Assembly (NCBI GenBank): GCA_023423895.1
Contig: JAFAER010000223.1
Location: 62,001-126,000 of the forward strand
Source: Pseudomonadota bacterium
GTDB lineage: Bacteria > Myxococcota_A > Polyangia > Polyangiales > Polyangiaceae
Length of the DNA stretch: 64,000 nt
Direction: 5' to 3'
Positions 9,415-16,812 of the stretch are shown piece by piece; position 1 is the stretch's first letter, and each line of letters begins with the position of its first letter. A program made the position numbers and the translations under genes. Under the pieces are notes generated by a model that saw nothing but the letters and a program-made list of their open reading frames with translations, made no database searches and was not told where the DNA came from.

Positions 9415-10517
9415 CGGACCGTGCACTCCTTCGTCGTGCAGCGTCCTTCGACGCAGGCCTGGCCTTCGACTGCGTCGCAGCGGATCCCGCACCCGCCGCA
9501 GTTGAGCGGGTCCTCGAGGACGTCCGTCTCGCATCCGTTCGCGAGATCGTCATCGCAGTCGGCGTGGCTGTCGAAGCAGCGGAACCCACAAGCCCCGTAA
9601 TCGCAGATGGGCTCGCCGTTGCCGCCGGGCACGTCGCGGCACGCAACTCCGCATGCCCCGCAGTTCCGAACGTCGGTCTCGAGCTTGTTGAAGCAGGAGC
9701 TCCCGCAGCGGCACACGCACTGCCCGTCCCAACACTGCTCGCCCGGCCCGCACGCGACTCCGCAGCCGCCGCAGTTCTGCGGGTCCTCGCGGAGATTGGT
9801 CTCGCAGCCGTCCCCGTCCGTGCTGGACGGGTCGAAGTCGTTGTTGCAGTCACCGAAGCCCGGGAAGCACCGCGGCTGATTGCACTGCTTGTCCACGCAG
9901 CCGAACTCCGCGTTCCACTCGGGCGGGAACTCGGGAAGGGTCGGGTCGTACGGGCAGACGTTGCCGCACGCGCCGCAGCTTCCATAGACCTCGCAAACGC
10001 ACTCGCCGAAGGAGCAGCGATGATTGGCGGGGCAAACGTTGCCGCAGCCACCGCAGTTGTTGGCGTCGAAGCCGAGGTCGGTCTCGCAGCCGTCTTCGAC
10101 CTGACTGTTGCAGTCGAAGTAGAGGCCTTCGCACTTCAGCTCGCACGTCCCGCTCGCGCACGTCGTCGAGGCATGCCTTCCGCCGAGGACCGGGCACGCG
10201 TTTCCGCATGCACCACAGTTCGCGTCATCGGAGAGCAGGTCGACGGAGCAGGGGAACGGACGGTTCGCGCACGTCGTTCGCCCGGCGGGGCACTCGTTCG
10301 TCGGGCACGCGCCGATCGTTGCGTCAGGCGCATCGGGTTGCGACGCGTCGGGCTGCACGAACGTCGGCCCAGGCCCCGCGTCGGGCTCCTCCTGTCCGAT
10401 AGTCATCGTCGACGTCGAACAAGCGCTCGGGGCAATGACGAGCGCGAGCAGCGCGAACGCGCCTGCGGCGGGTAGCCAACCAGTCCATCTACGACTCAGT
10501 CCACGAGGTCGGGACAC
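9411..10517 (-). CDS. Cys-rich (Stig1-like repeat) lipoprotein (cassette A)
   Basis: 368 residues from a GTG at 10517, chosen because GGAGGA sits just upstream and a lipoprotein signal follows (AGAFALLALVIAPSACST). The frame stays open upstream to 11294 but only across the outer-membrane-protein gene. After an Asp/Pro-rich linker come about seven repeats of the form NCGgCGnaCp..., each ending in D-GCETDl-dp (SQVEDGCETDL, DANNCGGCGNVC, LEDPLNCGGCGIRC). Cysteines come in close pairs and are probably disulfide bonded outside the cytoplasm. Such repeats resemble Stig1 and have been mislabelled as tryptophan synthase alpha chain in automatic myxobacterial annotations; nothing here supports that enzyme. 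It heads the overlapping gene chain of cassette A. Confidence 0.82.
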   Translation of the reverse strand: MSRPRGLSRRWTGWLPAAGAFALLALVIAPSACSTSTMTIGQEEPDAGPGPTFVQPDASQPDAPDATIGACPTNECPAGRTTCANRPFPCSVDLLSDDANCGACGNACPVLGGRHASTTCASGTCELKCEGLYFDCNSQVEDGCETDLGFDANNCGGCGNVCPANHRCSFGECVCEVYGSCGACGNVCPYDPTLPEFPPEWNAEFGCVDKQCNQPRCFPGFGDCNNDFDPSSTDGDGCETNLREDPQNCGGCGVACGPGEQCWDGQCVCRCGSSCFNKLETDVRNCGACGVACRDVPGGNGEPICDYGACGFRCFDSHADCDDDLANGCETDVLEDPLNCGGCGIRCDAVEGQACVEGRCTTKECTVR

Positions 10518-10597
10518 CGTTCCTCCGTTGCGTTCGGTGGCGGCGTTCCTGCGCCGCCTGCCCCCGTCCATGGATTGCGGGCATCTCGACCGTCTTC

Positions 10598-11623
10598 TCA
10601 AAAAATGTCCAACGCGAGTCCGATCGCCGAAGCGGCCGTCACGTGAGACGCGAGATCGATCCTGCGGGGATTGCCGGAGGGATCTCGGAACACGACCTCG
10701 ACCTGCCGAGGTGTCCCCGCAAGTCCGAGCATGGCAAAGAAGCGGATCGACCGTGACAGCGTGTAGCTGCCGTAGAGCTGCAGCTCTGCTCCGAACGTGG
10801 TTTGAACGGACGTGCGGTTGACCGCAAATCCGCTCCCCGAGCCGACGTGGACCGTCGCCTGCGGACCCACGCAGCCGGTGAGCTCGAGTCGTGCTCCGCG
10901 ATCGTGATGTGGAGGCAAGCAGAGCGCGGCCGTGATCGTCGTGCTCGACAACACGTAGCGCGTCCCCGGCGTAGGCGAGCTCCACCGTACCGTCGAGAGC
11001 GCCGCCATCCCGAGAGGCCAGACGTCCGGCGGAGAGAGCATCGCCGAGAGATGCGCGCCCGGGCCGACGCTGCCGCTCCCGTCGAGGGCCGCCGCCGGTC
11101 CGACCCGCGCTTGCAAGTGCCACGGCTTCGGCGTCGCTGGCGGCGTCTCTTCTGGAGGCATCTTCGCGATCGGCGTCTTCGCAGGCGGCATCTTCGCGGG
11201 GGGCGGGCCCTCGCTCGCCGTCTCTTCGGCGGTGCGGGGCAGATCCGCGAGCATGGAAATCGCGAGGACGAGCGCCTCCGATGCGTCCTGGCACGTGCTC
11301 GTCTCGATGACGAACTCGCGCGTCCCGAGCGACCGACCCGTCTTCGATCGAAGGACCATCTGCGCGCCGTAACGCGACGGATCGATCTCGTGGGTCACGT
11401 CGACGTGCAGCGTCCGGTCCGCCTCTGCTCGTGGGACGAAGATGCGCCGGCCGAGCAGGTCCTCGACCTCACGCACGACGTCCTCGGGCGGCAAGCACGC
11501 TTCGGTGCCAGTCCCGCGTGACCAGTCGAGCCACACCCGCGCGCTCGTCGGCTCCTCTGCGCGGCTCGGGGCCGACATCACCACGAGCGCCAGAGCCAGA
11601 GCTCTGCAGAAGAGCGCGCGCAT
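10598..11623 (-). CDS. Outer-membrane-like beta-barrel protein (cassette A)
   Basis: 341 residues. A signal peptide (FCRALALALVVMSAPSRAEE) precedes an N-terminal domain seen in many Polyangia envelope proteins (WLDWSRGTGTEACLPPEDVV to TSTCQDASEALVLAISM). A Pro/Lys/Thr-rich linker with PPAKMPPAKTPIAKMPP follows, then a C-terminal region of alternating polar and hydrophobic strands ending in Phe (SAIGLALDIF), as expected for an outer-membrane barrel. Gaps of 93 bp to the anti-sigma-like gene and 80 bp to the Cys-rich gene suggest an operon without overlap here. A protein with a similar barrel part (63273-64000) accompanies cassette B. No pore or enzyme function can be read. Confidence 0.72.
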   Translation of the reverse strand: MRALFCRALALALVVMSAPSRAEEPTSARVWLDWSRGTGTEACLPPEDVVREVEDLLGRRIFVPRAEADRTLHVDVTHEIDPSRYGAQMVLRSKTGRSLGTREFVIETSTCQDASEALVLAISMLADLPRTAEETASEGPPPAKMPPAKTPIAKMPPEETPPATPKPWHLQARVGPAAALDGSGSVGPGAHLSAMLSPPDVWPLGMAALSTVRWSSPTPGTRYVLSSTTITAALCLPPHHDRGARLELTGCVGPQATVHVGSGSGFAVNRTSVQTTFGAELQLYGSYTLSRSIRFFAMLGLAGTPRQVEVVFRDPSGNPRRIDLASHVTAASAIGLALDIF

Positions 11624-11716
11624 GGCGACCTGCGACTCTAGCAGTTTCTACGCGGCCGTTGCGCCGCGCTGCGAGTCGCTCAGCGGATCACGCTGCGCGC
11701 ACGGCTCTGCTCGAGA

Positions 11717-12580
11717 TCACCTCCGCGCGTCGTTCGTCGAGTTGAGCAGCCGCTCGATCCGATCGTCGAGATGCCCGTGGTACACGGAGCTCGGATAGCG
11801 CGAGCGGAAGCTCGCCGCCCGTGCTCGCGCATCGTCGGTGCGCCCGAGGCGGATCAACGCCTCGATGGCAATGACCTCGCGCTCCTGGAGCAACACGCCC
11901 CGCGGGTAGACCGTTGGATGCTCATCCGTGAGGCGGAGAGCCCGCGCCGGATCGGTCGGGAGGGCCACCTTCGCGCGCCGGAGAAAGCTCGCTTCGCCTT
12001 CCTTCCGCGCGGCTTCGTCGGTGGTCGCCGCCGACGCGCCCGCCGGCTCGTCATCCGCCGTCTTCGTTGTCGTCGTTGCCTCGTGCGAGGCCTCCACGTT
12101 CACGCGTGGCTCCGCGACGATCGTCTTCGCCGGCTCCGTGCGAGCGATGGCGGGGCGTTGCTCGCCGGGCTGCGCCGTCTTCGGAGCGGACGCGACGACG
12201 GACGCCGGCTCTGCGAGCGGCGCTTCTTCTGCGGGCGCGAGGTCCTCGACGGGGACCGCGTCGCGGATCTCCGGGGCCTCGAGCGACGCTACGGGCGCTG
12301 CTACGACCACGGGCTCGGGCGACGACGCTCCGAAGCCCGCGCTACTCTCACGTGGCCCCAGCAGGACGCCCAGACCGAGACTGAGGCCGGCGACCCCGAC
12401 GGCCAGACACGCCGCGATCGCTCCGTTGCCCGAGCGGCCGCGCGGCGTCTCGACCTCGCGTGCGAGCGCATGGAGCTGCTGCTTCACGCGAAGCACGTGC
12501 TCGGGGCAAGGCTCCGTGCGCGCCTTGCGGAACAGGGCGTCGAGAGCTGCTTCCTGGTCTTGCGAAGAAGGAGCGCGCAT
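11717..12580 (-). CDS. Membrane-anchored anti-sigma-like protein (cassette A)
   Basis: 287 residues. A short cytoplasmic N-terminus (QDQEAALDALFRKARTEPCPEHVLRVKQQL) leads to a single membrane helix (AIAACLAVGVAGLSLGLGVLL, about residues 54-74), a long Ala/Glu/Pro/Val-rich periplasmic linker, and a C-terminal helical, TPR-like domain (LRLTDEHPTVYPRGVLLQER to RYPSSVYHGHLDDRIERLL). It starts 4 bp after the ECF sigma stop, and its ribosome site AGGAGGTGA overlaps that stop. The pairing and topology fit a regulator that holds the sigma factor at the membrane. No zinc-binding HxxxCxxC motif is present, so the anti-sigma role is inferred from position. Confidence 0.7.
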   Translation of the reverse strand: MRAPSSQDQEAALDALFRKARTEPCPEHVLRVKQQLHALAREVETPRGRSGNGAIAACLAVGVAGLSLGLGVLLGPRESSAGFGASSPEPVVVAAPVASLEAPEIRDAVPVEDLAPAEEAPLAEPASVVASAPKTAQPGEQRPAIARTEPAKTIVAEPRVNVEASHEATTTTKTADDEPAGASAATTDEAARKEGEASFLRRAKVALPTDPARALRLTDEHPTVYPRGVLLQEREVIAIEALIRLGRTDDARARAASFRSRYPSSVYHGHLDDRIERLLNSTNDARR

Positions 12581-12584
12581 CTCG

Positions 12585-13076
12585 TCACCTCCTCGGATTC
12601 CACTTGGACATCATGACGAGCATCTGCTTCCTGGCGGCGGCGAGTCGGGAGTACGCCGTCTTCACCGGGCAATCGACGATGAGCGCGATCTCGGCCATCG
12701 GCAGCTCCTCGATTTCGTGAAGGATGAGCACTGTGCGCTTGTCTTCGTCGAGGCGCGACAGCATCGAGACGAGCTGCTGCGTGGAGACGACGTCCGTTCC
12801 CGCCGATGCACCGGACACGGGCTGCTCGGGGGTATCGCAGACGAGGACCTCGCGCCGATGCCGAGCCCGCCGCCGGTAGGCCGCCGCGACCTTCATGCAG
12901 ATGCCGTAGATCCAGGCGCGGATCGGGCGGCTGGAGTCGAACTCCGGGAGCCGGCGGAAGACGATGATGAAGACTTCTTGGCAGACGTCGTCGAGGTCCC
13001 GCTCCGCGACGGAGTGGAACTTGAGCGTTCGCATGACGAACGGAGCGAAGCTCTCCACTAGCTCGCCCGGAGTCAT
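12585..13076 (-). CDS. ECF-type RNA polymerase sigma factor (cassette A)
   Basis: 163 residues from the ATG at 13076, chosen for its strong GAGGAGTC ribosome site; in-frame starts at 13154 and 13184 would add 26 and 36 poorly conserved residues. Region 2 is visible as FHSVAERDLDDVCQEVFIIV and the region 2.4-like IRAWIYGICMKVAAAYRRR. Region 4 is LSRLDEDKRTVLILHEIEEL to VKTAYSRLAAARKQM, a helix-turn-helix for the -35 element. It would direct RNA polymerase to a small regulon, most likely including the eight-gene run on the same strand. The divergent RCC1 gene at 13299 could be another target (inference). Confidence 0.88.
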   Translation of the reverse strand: MTPGELVESFAPFVMRTLKFHSVAERDLDDVCQEVFIIVFRRLPEFDSSRPIRAWIYGICMKVAAAYRRRARHRREVLVCDTPEQPVSGASAGTDVVSTQQLVSMLSRLDEDKRTVLILHEIEELPMAEIALIVDCPVKTAYSRLAAARKQMLVMMSKWNPRR

Positions 13077-13298
13077 CGTGGACTCCTCTACACCACGCTG
13101 ATCGAGGCGGCGTATCCCCGCGACCAGCGACTCCGCAAGCGACGTCACCTTCATCTCTTGCCCGCACCTGGCGAGCGTTCCCAAAAATAGTTCGCGTGGC
13201 CGGACGGTTCTCGGATTTCGCTGCCTAGTGCCGGCGAACGGTCGAGGTCGATGCGCAAGCGGGGCCGTAGCTCGAAACCTGGCGTATCATCGAGCGCG

Positions 13299-14663
13299 AT
13301 GCGACCTGCTCCATTCGCCAACGCACGATCGCTCGAGCTCGGCCGGGCTCGACGTCGTGTCGTGGCGTCCTCGGCCACGCTTGCGTTTGCCATGCTCTCG
13401 CTCCTCGTCGCGTGCGGCGAGGATCCGGCGCCCGCCGGGCCGCCTGCCCCGTCTCCGGAGTCCGGCGTGGATGCGGGGCCGTCGAACGACGACGGCGGCG
13501 CGGATTCCGGGCCCGATGCGTCGAGCGAAGGGCTCGTTGGCCTCGGACGTGTCGTCCGCAAGACGATGCTCGCGCTCTCCACGGATCGAAGGAAGGTCTA
13601 CGGATGGGGGGCGAACACGCACAACGTGTTTCGGACGGCGTCCGTGCCGTTCGACTTCGATCACCCGGTGAACATGGACATCGCCGGCGTCCCCGACGAG
13701 CCGTTTCGGGCCGTCCTCAGCACCGGCGCCAAGACGTGCCTTCTCACGGAGGCGGGGCGCGTCCTCTGTTTCGGCCAGACGTTGGCGCAGGACTCACTCG
13801 GTGTCGGCGATGCAGAGGGACGCCTGACCGCGACGCCGCTCGCGGCCGGAGACATTCCCGCGAACGTGAAGATCGTCGGGATCGACCTCCATGGTTACGG
13901 CGGCTGCGTGGTGGGCGACGACGGCGAGGCGTATTGTTGGGGAGACTTCCATCGTGTCCCCGGTGCCGACTCGTCGAACGGGACGGTCACCGCGCCTCAT
14001 CGCATCTCCCGTACGGGCATCGGAGACGCGAAGATCGTCGACGTCACGACAGGAATCAACGAGAGCTGCGTCCTCGCCGGAGGCCGCGCCTACTGCTGGT
14101 TCAACGGCGACGCAGAGCCCGTGGCGGACGGCGAGCTTCCGTTCGGCACGGACCTCCTTCAGGTACGGAGCAACGACGATTTCGTCTGCGGTGCCGCGAG
14201 CGACGGCGAGATCTACTGCTGGGGCTCGGGCCCCGGCCGTCGCTTCGGCAACGGGAGCGCCGACTTCCGGTCCGACACTCCGTACACGCGCGTGAGCCGT
14301 GCGAATCTCCCGGACGGTGTGACGTTCAAGGACGTCGCCGTCGGAGGCACGTCGAGCGCGAGCTGCGGGATCGGGTCCGACGGGTGGGCGTACTGCTGGG
14401 GCACCGGCGATCAAGGGGCCGCGGGTGACGACGACACGTCCGATCACGAGGTCCTCACACCGAAGCCGATCGTGCGCGGTGACATCCCCGAAGGCGTGAC
14501 GATCGTGCGCATCGGCTGCGGCACGTACCACTGCACGGCCGAGGGCTCCGATCACGTGATGTATTCGTGGGGCATGAACGAGGACGGCGTCCTCGCGGCG
14601 AGCCTTCCGAGAGACGCGATGGTCGGACGTCCCGTCCGCATGACCGCGCCACGCATCGAGTAG
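13299..14663 (+). CDS. RCC1-repeat lipoprotein, divergent from cassette A
   Basis: 454 residues from the ATG at 13299; an in-frame ATG at 13251 is the alternative. The signal ends ATLAFAMLSLLVACGED (lipobox Cys). An Asp/Gly/Pro-rich linker is followed by RCC1-type propeller repeats marked by VLCFGQTLAQDSLG, AYCWGDFHRV, IYCWGSGPGRRFGNG, AYCWGTGDQGAAGDD and MYSWGMNEDGVL. It shares its 220-bp upstream region with the ECF sigma gene of cassette A, so co-control is plausible. The insert-containing blades differ from the two cassette RCC1 proteins, making it a third paralogue rather than a recent copy. Confidence 0.83.
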   Translation: MRPAPFANARSLELGRARRRVVASSATLAFAMLSLLVACGEDPAPAGPPAPSPESGVDAGPSNDDGGADSGPDASSEGLVGLGRVVRKTMLALSTDRRKVYGWGANTHNVFRTASVPFDFDHPVNMDIAGVPDEPFRAVLSTGAKTCLLTEAGRVLCFGQTLAQDSLGVGDAEGRLTATPLAAGDIPANVKIVGIDLHGYGGCVVGDDGEAYCWGDFHRVPGADSSNGTVTAPHRISRTGIGDAKIVDVTTGINESCVLAGGRAYCWFNGDAEPVADGELPFGTDLLQVRSNDDFVCGAASDGEIYCWGSGPGRRFGNGSADFRSDTPYTRVSRANLPDGVTFKDVAVGGTSSASCGIGSDGWAYCWGTGDQGAAGDDDTSDHEVLTPKPIVRGDIPEGVTIVRIGCGTYHCTAEGSDHVMYSWGMNEDGVLAASLPRDAMVGRPVRMTAPRIE

Positions 14664-14691
14664 CCGAGCTTCTCGAAGGCACCTCGAGGAT

Positions 14692-14739
14692 GCGCGCAGG
14701 GTAGGGGACCGACGAACGTCGAGGGTCCTCCCCGCGCGC
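14692..14739. terminator. Imperfect hairpin between convergent genes
   Basis: GCGCGC at 14692-14697 pairs with GCGCGC at 14734-14739, and GGGGACC pairs imperfectly with GGTCCTCCCC inside. It lies 30 bp after the RCC1 stop and before the convergent universal stress protein stop, so it could end transcription from both sides. Confidence 0.45.
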
Positions 14740-14767
14740 ACGTTCAGAGCGTGAGGCGCACGTCGGT

Positions 14768-15610
14768 TCAGCGACGCCGAACGATCAACACGTCCCGCGG
14801 CACGCTGCTGAGCAGCGACTGCGCGACGCTGCCGAGGATGAACGTCGCCGCCATGCTCCGTCCCTGCGTGCCTGCGACGACCAGGTCGACGTCGAGGGCC
14901 TCGACGAGCTCGCGGAGCACCTCCGCCGGGTTGCCGTACTCGCAGTGGATCGGGACATGGCGCGCGCCGACGGCGGGCACGCTCGTGAGGAACGTCTGAC
15001 ACTGGCGGCGCGCGTCGTTCGCGAACTGCTCGCGTGCCTCCATCTTGTCGTGCAGATAGCTCTCGTAGGGGACGTCGTACGCATGACACAGGCTGACCTG
15101 GGCGTTCGCGAAGAGCGCGAGCGCGGTCTCGAGCGCAGCCCGCGAGCTCTCCGAGAAATCGGTCGCGAGGACCATCTTGCGGTACGGCTCTCGCGGCCGC
15201 GACTTCACGACGAGCACCGGGACCCTCGAGCGGCGTGCCACGGCCTCGACGGTCGTGCCGAGGATGGACCGCAAGAACGTCTCGTTGCGCGCGGTGCCGG
15301 TCACGATCAGCCCGCACTCGAGCCTTTCGGCAGTGTCGAGGATGAGGTCGGCAGGTTCGGCGCGCTCGGTCACGAGCTCCACGGTGATCGCGGTTCCCTG
15401 GAGGTCTGCACGGATGCGGCGCTCCACGAGGTCACGCGGATGGACCGGTCGGCGCCACGATGGAGCGTCGACGACCGGAAGCGGCGACTCGAGAGCATGC
15501 ACCACGACCACCCGTGCGCCCCACTCCTGAGCAAGCTCCACGGTTCGATCGAGCGCGCGATCGCAGTGGCAGGTCAGATCGGTGGCGAGCAGGATCTTCG
15601 TCGGTGTCAT
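14768..15610 (-). CDS. Tandem-domain universal stress protein (UspA family)
   Basis: 280 residues in two UspA domains (1-138 and 143-280). The second keeps the nucleotide motif G-2x-G-9x-G-S in GTQGRSMAATFILGS near the C-terminus. The first has GTARNETFLRSILGT, with the second Gly replaced by Arg108, so only the C-terminal half looks like a standard ATP binder. A strong ribosome site (AAGGAGG, 7 nt from the ATG) sets the start. Cytoplasmic. Its neighbour on the same strand is the CBS protein at 15910, another nucleotide-sensing family, and the two may act in the same stress response (inference). Confidence 0.92.
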   Translation of the reverse strand: MTPTKILLATDLTCHCDRALDRTVELAQEWGARVVVVHALESPLPVVDAPSWRRPVHPRDLVERRIRADLQGTAITVELVTERAEPADLILDTAERLECGLIVTGTARNETFLRSILGTTVEAVARRSRVPVLVVKSRPREPYRKMVLATDFSESSRAALETALALFANAQVSLCHAYDVPYESYLHDKMEAREQFANDARRQCQTFLTSVPAVGARHVPIHCEYGNPAEVLRELVEALDVDLVVAGTQGRSMAATFILGSVAQSLLSSVPRDVLIVRRR

Positions 15611-15909
15611 CGGCAGGCCTCCTTGCCGTGCCGAGCGAAGATGCAGCTTCGTGGCCGGATACGATCGCGAGCGCTCCGGGGACGAGCTCGCGCTCCTTCG
15701 TCACTGGCCGGTTGCGTTCCAGGAGGAGCCTACGCTCCCGATCGACGGCGCCGGCGCGCGAACCCGATTGCTTGAAGTGGACGAGCCTCGCCGTGAGACT
15801 CGGTTCGAACGCGTCGACGTTCAGTCATCGGTTTGGCCGGGCCGGCCGCCTGTCGTCGCGGTCGACGCCGCCTGTCGTCCCGACCGACGCCATCCGGCGA
15901 CTCGGCCGA
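15611..15909. other. Gene-free spacer, 299 bp
   Basis: Lies between the CBS gene and the universal stress protein gene. It holds the AAGGAGG ribosome site of the stress gene. I see a short direct repeat (cgcctgtcgtc, twice, around 15850-15880) but no gene or convincing hairpin. Confidence 0.5.
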
Positions 15910-16494
15910 TCAGCGCGAACGCTTCGGCGTCTTCGCCTTCTTCGCGGCGGGTCTTGCGCCCTTCTTCGCGATGGGACTTGCGCTCTTCTTCGCGACGGGT
16001 TTTGCGCGCTTCTTGGCGACGGCCTTCGTCTTCTTGCGGCCCGTCGCTGTCGCGCCTGTCTTGGACTTCGCCTTCGGCCTCTTCGTTTCGCGCGGGGTCT
16101 TCGTCGCGTCCGGCTCGAGCTCGCCGGCGTACGTACGGAGCAGGTCGACGTAGCTGATGATGCCGGTGATCTTGCCGTCTCCGTCGACGACGGGCACCGC
16201 GCCGATGCGCTGCTCGAGGAGTGTCTCGATGACCTCGCGAAGCTCCGAGTCCTCGTCGACGCTCACGACGTCGGCGCTCATGAACTCGGAGATCCTGCGG
16301 CGGGAGCTCTCGTCATAGCTTCGCGCGATCGGGCCGAGGTCGCGATCGCTGATCATGCCCACGAGGGTGTCCGCGTCGTCGACGACCGGCAGGTGGCGAA
16401 TGTCGAGCGTGGCGAGCACCTCGAGCGCGTCGCTCACGAGGTCGGTATCGAGAATGGTCCGAGGGTCCCTCGTCATCACGTCGGCTGCGATCAT
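15910..16494 (-). CDS. CBS-pair protein with histone H1-like basic tail
   Basis: 194 residues from the ATG at 16494, set by GGAGG eight bases upstream. Two CBS domains occupy residues 1-57 (VMTRDPRTILDTDLVSDALE, HLPVVDDADTLVGMISDRDL) and 66-122 (FMSADVVSVDEDSELREV, AVPVVDGDGKITGIISYVDL); CBS pairs bind adenine nucleotides. Residues 131-194 are a Lys/Ala/Pro tail containing four tandem octads at 159-190: VAKKRAKP, VAKKSASP, IAKKGARP, AAKKAKTP. Such tails resemble eukaryotic H1 and bacterial H1-like DNA compactors. A nucleotide-responsive DNA- or RNA-binding protein is a reasonable guess. There is no enzymatic domain. Confidence 0.85.
   Translation of the reverse strand: MIAADVMTRDPRTILDTDLVSDALEVLATLDIRHLPVVDDADTLVGMISDRDLGPIARSYDESSRRRISEFMSADVVSVDEDSELREVIETLLEQRIGAVPVVDGDGKITGIISYVDLLRTYAGELEPDATKTPRETKRPKAKSKTGATATGRKKTKAVAKKRAKPVAKKSASPIAKKGARPAAKKAKTPKRSR
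15925..16020 (-). repeat. Four 24-bp coding repeats (Lys-rich octads)
   Basis: Codes residues 159-190 of the CBS protein as four octads with the pattern (V/I/A)AKKxxxP. The DNA copies have diverged at third positions, so the octads are kept by selection rather than by a recent slip. Confidence 0.75.
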
Positions 16495-16812
16495 TCGATG
16501 ATCCTCCGCGCCGCTACCGATGCAGCGCTCATGCCACGCGCGGCTGCTGCGAAGCTCGCAAGATGTCGACGTGCTCAGCTGCGCGGCGCGCATTCCGTGC
16601 GCGAGGCGCAAATCGGGACGTCCGCCACGAGGTCATCTTCGCGACTAGGCAGGTCGCCGCTCCGTCGAACAGGAGCGCACGGAACAGGCTCCCGGACGGT
16701 CCATCGACGCGAGCGTCCGGGGATCGTGAACGAGGATCGGCCGAGCCGTCGCGCCCGCTCTGGATGCGGCTGTCCGAGCAAGCGTTCGCCCGACACGGCT
16801 CGTGTTGAAGCG
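16495..16812. other. Gene-free spacer, 318 bp
   Basis: Between the CBS gene start and the end of the Gly-rich lipoprotein gene, both on the minus strand. It contains the dyad CCCGGAC / GTCCGGG (16691-16721) and a short ACACG-CGTGT dyad near 16795. No supported coding frame. Confidence 0.5.
16691..16721 (-). terminator. Possible hairpin downstream of the Gly-rich lipoprotein gene
   Basis: A perfect 7-bp dyad (CCCGGAC, 17-nt loop, GTCCGGG), about 90 nt past the stop. The distance and loop size make it weak evidence. Confidence 0.2.

Noticed and set aside
9411..10517. Tryptophan synthase alpha chain
   Set aside because: Automatic annotations give this name to similar myxobacterial Cys-rich repeat proteins, but there is no TIM-barrel motif and the protein is an exported lipoprotein.
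10518..11294. A 259-residue N-terminal extension of the Cys-rich lipoprotein of cassette A
   Set aside because: It lies entirely over the outer-membrane-protein gene in another frame, and a ribosome site with a lipoprotein signal marks the start at 10517.
13077..13250. ECF-type promoter shared by cassettes A and B
   Set aside because: Short look-alikes such as TGGGAACG and GTGGGACG occur before the two sigma genes, but spacing and -10 parts do not agree, so I did not report a promoter.
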